A stretch of DNA of 26,149 bases. It comes from CAUZSH01 sp963582935 (GTDB lineage: Bacteria > Pseudomonadota > Gammaproteobacteria > Francisellales > Francisellaceae). Numbering within the stretch: position 1 is the stretch's first letter; the number at the start of each line of letters is the position of its first letter. Below are positions 22,967 to 26,149 of this stretch, piece after piece. A program made the translations under genes and the position numbers. The stretch spans positions 1 through 26,149 of the forward strand of contig CAUZSH010000021.1 in the NCBI GenBank assembly GCA_963582935.1. Direction: 5' to 3'. Under the pieces are notes generated by a model that was not told the DNA's origin, searched no databases, and worked only from the letters and a program-made list of their open reading frames with translations.

Positions 22967-24124
22967 TTAAAGTGGCTGACTCGTGTTCATTATACGCTGA
23001 ACACCAGAATGCGGTTTCGACATATAAGAAGTTAAGTTTTTATTAAATTCAATTTTATAATCTTTAGTGAGTTTAGATTTGATTGTATGGTATTGTGATT
23101 TCCGTATTAAAAATATCGCACATCCACCAAATCCACCACCTGTCATTCTAGCTCCGTATATATCAGGAATTCCTCGTGCATTTTCGACAAGAAAATCTAA
23201 TTCGGAGCAGCTAACATTATATTTATCTCTAAGGGAGTCATGAGACTTGTACAATAGATCTCCAAATGTTGGCCAATCTTTTAAAGCCATCGCGGATGAG
23301 GTATCAAGTACTCGTTGGTTTTCTGTAATGACGTGAAAAGCTCGATTATATAGGTTTGCAGGGATATTATCTTTTTGAGAGTTTAGTTTATTTAAACCTA
23401 AATGTCTGAGGCTATCGATATGGAAATACTTGCAAATTATATCGCATTCTTGTTTTCTGATATTGTACTCTGACGAACAAAGCTGGTGTTTAACGCCAGT
23501 ATCACAAATTAGTAAAGAGACATCATCTGATTCAAATGGGATATACTTGGTTTTAAGGGACATGCAATCTAACTGCATTGCATGTCCTATTTTTGCCATA
23601 GCACAAATAGTCTGATCCATAATGCCACATTGGGTTCCAATGAACTGATGTTCTACTTGCTGTGAGATCTTTGTTAATTCTGGAAGATTTACAGGTAACC
23701 CATGAATATCCAAAATGGCATGACCTAGTGAAATACTTAGGGAGGCTGAAGAGGAGAGGCCAGCACCCATTGGCAAATTGCTATTAATAAAGATATTCAT
23801 GCCAGAAAGGTTGGTATTATTTTCTAGCAATAAGGTTGTGAGGCCATAAACATAATTGGTCCAGCTGGGAGCATTTTTGTTTACGATGTTTCCTAGTTTG
23901 AATACATAGATTTCAGAAAGATTATTTGAATAGACGGTTATATTGTCATCATGACTTTTTGCTATTGCTACAGTCGTTCCCATATTAATGGCCATTGGCA
24001 TAACATAACCATGATTATAGTCAGTGTGTTCTCCAATAATGTTGACTCGACCTGGGGCATAGTAGAGTTGTGGTTCTGAGTGGTACATTTTAGTGAAAGC
24101 ACTTTGAATTTCTTTAATGGTCAT
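22967..24124 (-). CDS. galK: Galactokinase
   Basis: This 385-residue GHMP kinase phosphorylates galactose with ATP, the first committed Leloir step. It has the galactokinase signature GRVNIIGEHTDYNHGY (25-40), the ATP loop LPMGAGLSSSAS (117-128), the catalytic base D170 in GIMDQ, and TGGGFGGC (328-335). The length equals that of E. coli GalK. The start overlaps the stop of galT by 4 bases, so the two are translationally coupled. No galM or galE follows in the window. The downstream 111 bases to the IS6 remnant hold nothing recognisable. Confidence 0.96.
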   Translation of the reverse strand: MTIKEIQSAFTKMYHSEPQLYYAPGRVNIIGEHTDYNHGYVMPMAINMGTTVAIAKSHDDNITVYSNNLSEIYVFKLGNIVNKNAPSWTNYVYGLTTLLLENNTNLSGMNIFINSNLPMGAGLSSSASLSISLGHAILDIHGLPVNLPELTKISQQVEHQFIGTQCGIMDQTICAMAKIGHAMQLDCMSLKTKYIPFESDDVSLLICDTGVKHQLCSSEYNIRKQECDIICKYFHIDSLRHLGLNKLNSQKDNIPANLYNRAFHVITENQRVLDTSSAMALKDWPTFGDLLYKSHDSLRDKYNVSCSELDFLVENARGIPDIYGARMTGGGFGGCAIFLIRKSQYHTIKSKLTKDYKIEFNKNLTSYMSKPHSGVQRIMNTSQPL

Positions 24125-25125
24125 AATAATCTCAATTTTTCAGCGGCATATTCTGGAGTGATATCTCTTTGAGACTCTGCTAAAAGCTCATAACCAACCA
24201 TGAACTTTTTTATTGTTGATGATCTTAACAGTGGAGGATAAAAATGTGCATGCAGTTGCCAATATTCGCATGAAGATGCTGATGGAGATCCATGCCAACC
24301 CATAGAATATGGAAAGTCTATATTAAACAAATGATTGTAACGTGAAAGAAGATTAGGCAGTATTTTTGATAGACTTTCTTTCTGTGCCTGATTTAATTGT
24401 GTGAAGTTGGAGCATTTATGTTTTGGCAGTAATATGGTTTCAAAAGGCCATACCGCCCAATAGGGCACAACAGCAACCCAGTACTCATTTTCACAAACAA
24501 CTCTTTCTTTCAGCTGAGTTTCCTGGTGGCAGTAATCTAATAGTAGAGAGCTACCATATTTATCAAAATATGCTTTTTGATTTTCATTTTCTTTTTGAGC
24601 CTCTACAGGTATAAAATTAGATGCCCATATTTGGCCATGTGGATGAGGGTTAGAGCAGCCCATAATGGCGCCTTTATTCTCAAAAACTTGAATCCAAGTA
24701 TACTCACCTGAAAGTTCATGAGTTTGATCAACCCATAGGTTAATGACTTTTAAAGTTTGCTTTGGAGACATAGAAGCCATACTTAAACTATGATCTTCAG
24801 AGAAGCAAATCACTCGAGAAACTCCAGAAACTATTTCTTTTACAAACAATGGCGATTCATTTTTTGAATAGGTTTTATCTTGAGGGTAGAGGGCTGAATA
24901 ATCATTAGTAAAAACGTAAGTGCCACTATAGTGTGGATTAACTTGACCATTTGCTCGTGTGTTTCCAGGGCACAAATAACACTTATGATCATGTTTGGGG
25001 CGGGTCTCAGTATGAGGTTCTTCTTCCTGGCCTTGCCAAGGTCTTTGAGTTCGATGGGGAGAAACCAGAACCCATTCGTTTGTTAGGGGGTTTTTTCTAC
25101 GATGAGGCTGATTGGTATTAAGCAT
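24121..25125 (-). CDS. galT: Galactose-1-phosphate uridylyltransferase
   Basis: This 334-residue enzyme transfers UMP from UDP-glucose to galactose-1-phosphate. The nucleophile is H163 in NPHPHGQIWAS. Metal ligands C49, C52 (CYLCPG), H112 and H161 correspond to the E. coli ligands with a constant offset of 3. FTNDYSAL, FENKGAIMGCSNP and PYSMGWHGSP are also typical. The product is UDP-galactose, which needs GalE to be recycled; galE must lie elsewhere. The gene starts 3 bases after the transporter stop and overlaps galK at its end. Confidence 0.96.
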   Translation of the reverse strand: MLNTNQPHRRKNPLTNEWVLVSPHRTQRPWQGQEEEPHTETRPKHDHKCYLCPGNTRANGQVNPHYSGTYVFTNDYSALYPQDKTYSKNESPLFVKEIVSGVSRVICFSEDHSLSMASMSPKQTLKVINLWVDQTHELSGEYTWIQVFENKGAIMGCSNPHPHGQIWASNFIPVEAQKENENQKAYFDKYGSSLLLDYCHQETQLKERVVCENEYWVAVVPYWAVWPFETILLPKHKCSNFTQLNQAQKESLSKILPNLLSRYNHLFNIDFPYSMGWHGSPSASSCEYWQLHAHFYPPLLRSSTIKKFMVGYELLAESQRDITPEYAAEKLRLL

Positions 25126-25128
25126 GTG

Positions 25129-26149
25129 TTATACCCCAATTTTATTTAATGCTTTGTCAGACCAAAGGTTTTGCTCAATATGTTCAAGCGAGACTCCTTT
25201 TGTTTCCGGGACAAAAAACTTAAATACAAGAAGACTGATAACAGCGAAAGCGGCTAGTAAAAGATAGAACATATTTGTCCCAATACTATTCATAATACTT
25301 AATGAATAGGAGGCAATCAGGGTGTTCCCTATCCAGTTAGAGGCGGTTGAAAATGTTATCCCAAGTTCGCGACCACGAAGAGGAAATATTTCGGCGCATA
25401 GCGTCCAAATAACGGGGCCATAGCTAATAGCAAACCCAAAAATAAATAGGAAAATAAATAGAATAGAAACAATAGATTCGGTTGCTGTCATATTTTTTTT
25501 AAATAATAAAGAAAGTACAACGGTTGATATCAGTAAAATAAAACCACCAATATAGAGTAATTTTTTTCGTCCAAGTTTATCTATTAACGCCAGTGCAATT
25601 AAAGTGCTGATAACATTAACAATTCCAATTAAAACCGTAATTCCCATTGCGTTCACATTATCAAAACCAGCTGAAACAAACATAGCTGGCGCATAATAAA
25701 GAATAGCATTCATTCCGGAAAATTGTTGAATAAGTTGTAGTCCAATACCTAGTGACAAAACGGACAGAAATCTCTTGTCAGACAACCGTTCGAATATATT
25801 GCCAGAATGACTTAAGCTAGATTCTATCTCCTTAATCTCTGTATCTGCAAATTTATCACTATGAAGTCGTTTTAATATAGATAGAGCCTTATTCTTGTCA
25901 CCTTTCATCATTACCCATCGTGGGCTTCTTGGTAATGCAAAAACAATTAAAAACATTATCAATGAAGGAATTGCAACAACACCAAGCATCCAACGCCAAG
26001 TTTCGCTTTTTGTGATAATGTCAGATGCTTGTAAGTGAACGAAATACATATCACTCATATAGGCAATAACGATACCAATCGTAATCATTAGTTGATAAGT
26101 TGAAATTAGTAAACCTCTCGTTTCTTTTGGCGCCACTTCAGAAATATAT
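25129..26149 (-). CDS. Sugar porter (MFS) transporter, N terminus outside window
   Basis: The frame is open to the right edge, so the first 120 or so residues are missing. The visible part holds YISEVAPKETRG at the edge, PRSPRWVMMKG, FQQFSGMNAILYYAP, KLGRKKL and the closing FFVPETKGVSLEHIE, all motifs of the MFS sugar porter family that includes E. coli GalP, AraE and XylE. Given the downstream galT and galK, the substrate is probably galactose, imported with protons. GalP-type is likely, but the sequence alone does not decide it. The stop lies 3 bases before galT. Confidence 0.92.
   Translation of the reverse strand, partial: YISEVAPKETRGLLISTYQLMITIGIVIAYMSDMYFVHLQASDIITKSETWRWMLGVVAIPSLIMFLIVFALPRSPRWVMMKGDKNKALSILKRLHSDKFADTEIKEIESSLSHSGNIFERLSDKRFLSVLSLGIGLQLIQQFSGMNAILYYAPAMFVSAGFDNVNAMGITVLIGIVNVISTLIALALIDKLGRKKLLYIGGFILLISTVVLSLLFKKNMTATESIVSILFIFLFIFGFAISYGPVIWTLCAEIFPLRGRELGITFSTASNWIGNTLIASYSLSIMNSIGTNMFYLLLAAFAVISLLVFKFFVPETKGVSLEHIEQNLWSDKALNKIGV

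Noticed and set aside
22758..22970. Plus-strand frame of 70 codons opposite the transporter start and IS6 end
   Set aside because: Its first half is the reverse of the IS6/BASS coding strand, and the rest has no recognisable family or ribosome site.

Overview
The window is AT-rich, densely coded chromosomal DNA. The gene set (MurU, KdsB, RdgC, the YceF branch of Maf, ElaA, a YcaR-type Trm112-like protein, DUF4404, and an argX/hisR/leuT/proM-like tRNA cluster) points to a gammaproteobacterium. The low GC and the cyanophycin locus would fit the Francisella/Fangia/Piscirickettsia side of that class, but this placement is inference from gene content only.

Layout. 1-740: the 3' end of an IS6-type insertion sequence cut by the window edge, then mostly non-coding DNA. 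741-3325: a DUF4404 protein, a YqhD-type aldehyde reductase, and a small helix-turn-helix protein coupled to a glutathione-S-transferase-like protein. 3440-5808 (minus strand): a short MoxR-DUF58-DUF4381 operon that stops before the von Willebrand (Bat) genes usually found next. 5898-9880: Maf/YceF, a hemolysin-III-type membrane protein, MurU with an unusual 14-bp tandem repeat at its start, a glycine-zipper lipoprotein, RdgC and a small conserved-looking protein preceded by a G9 tract. 10031-12525: a compact operon of a PP-loop sulfur-transfer-like enzyme, a TusA-like protein, YcaR, KdsB and a DUF454 membrane protein.

12802-19266 is the most distinctive block: cyanophycin synthetase (CphA), a separate Mur-ligase-like paralogue without an ATP-grasp domain, cyanophycinase (CphB) and an isoaspartyl peptidase (IaaA). 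Together they can make the multi-L-arginyl-poly-L-aspartate nitrogen store, cut it to beta-Asp-Arg dipeptides and split these into Asp and Arg. The extra ligase has no obvious place in that scheme.

19374-20616 holds a small unknown protein, an ElaA-like acetyltransferase and an Mpo1-like membrane dioxygenase. 20718-21111 is a tRNA cluster (Pro, Arg, His, Leu) with a very good promoter and a terminator. 21160-21848 is non-coding DNA with a GC-richer, possibly structured stretch. 21849-26149 (minus strand) carries a BASS-family transporter whose first codons and upstream region appear to come from an IS6-family insertion sequence, then galK, galT and a sugar-porter transporter that runs off the right edge: a galactose uptake and Leloir-pathway operon (galE and galM are not in the window).
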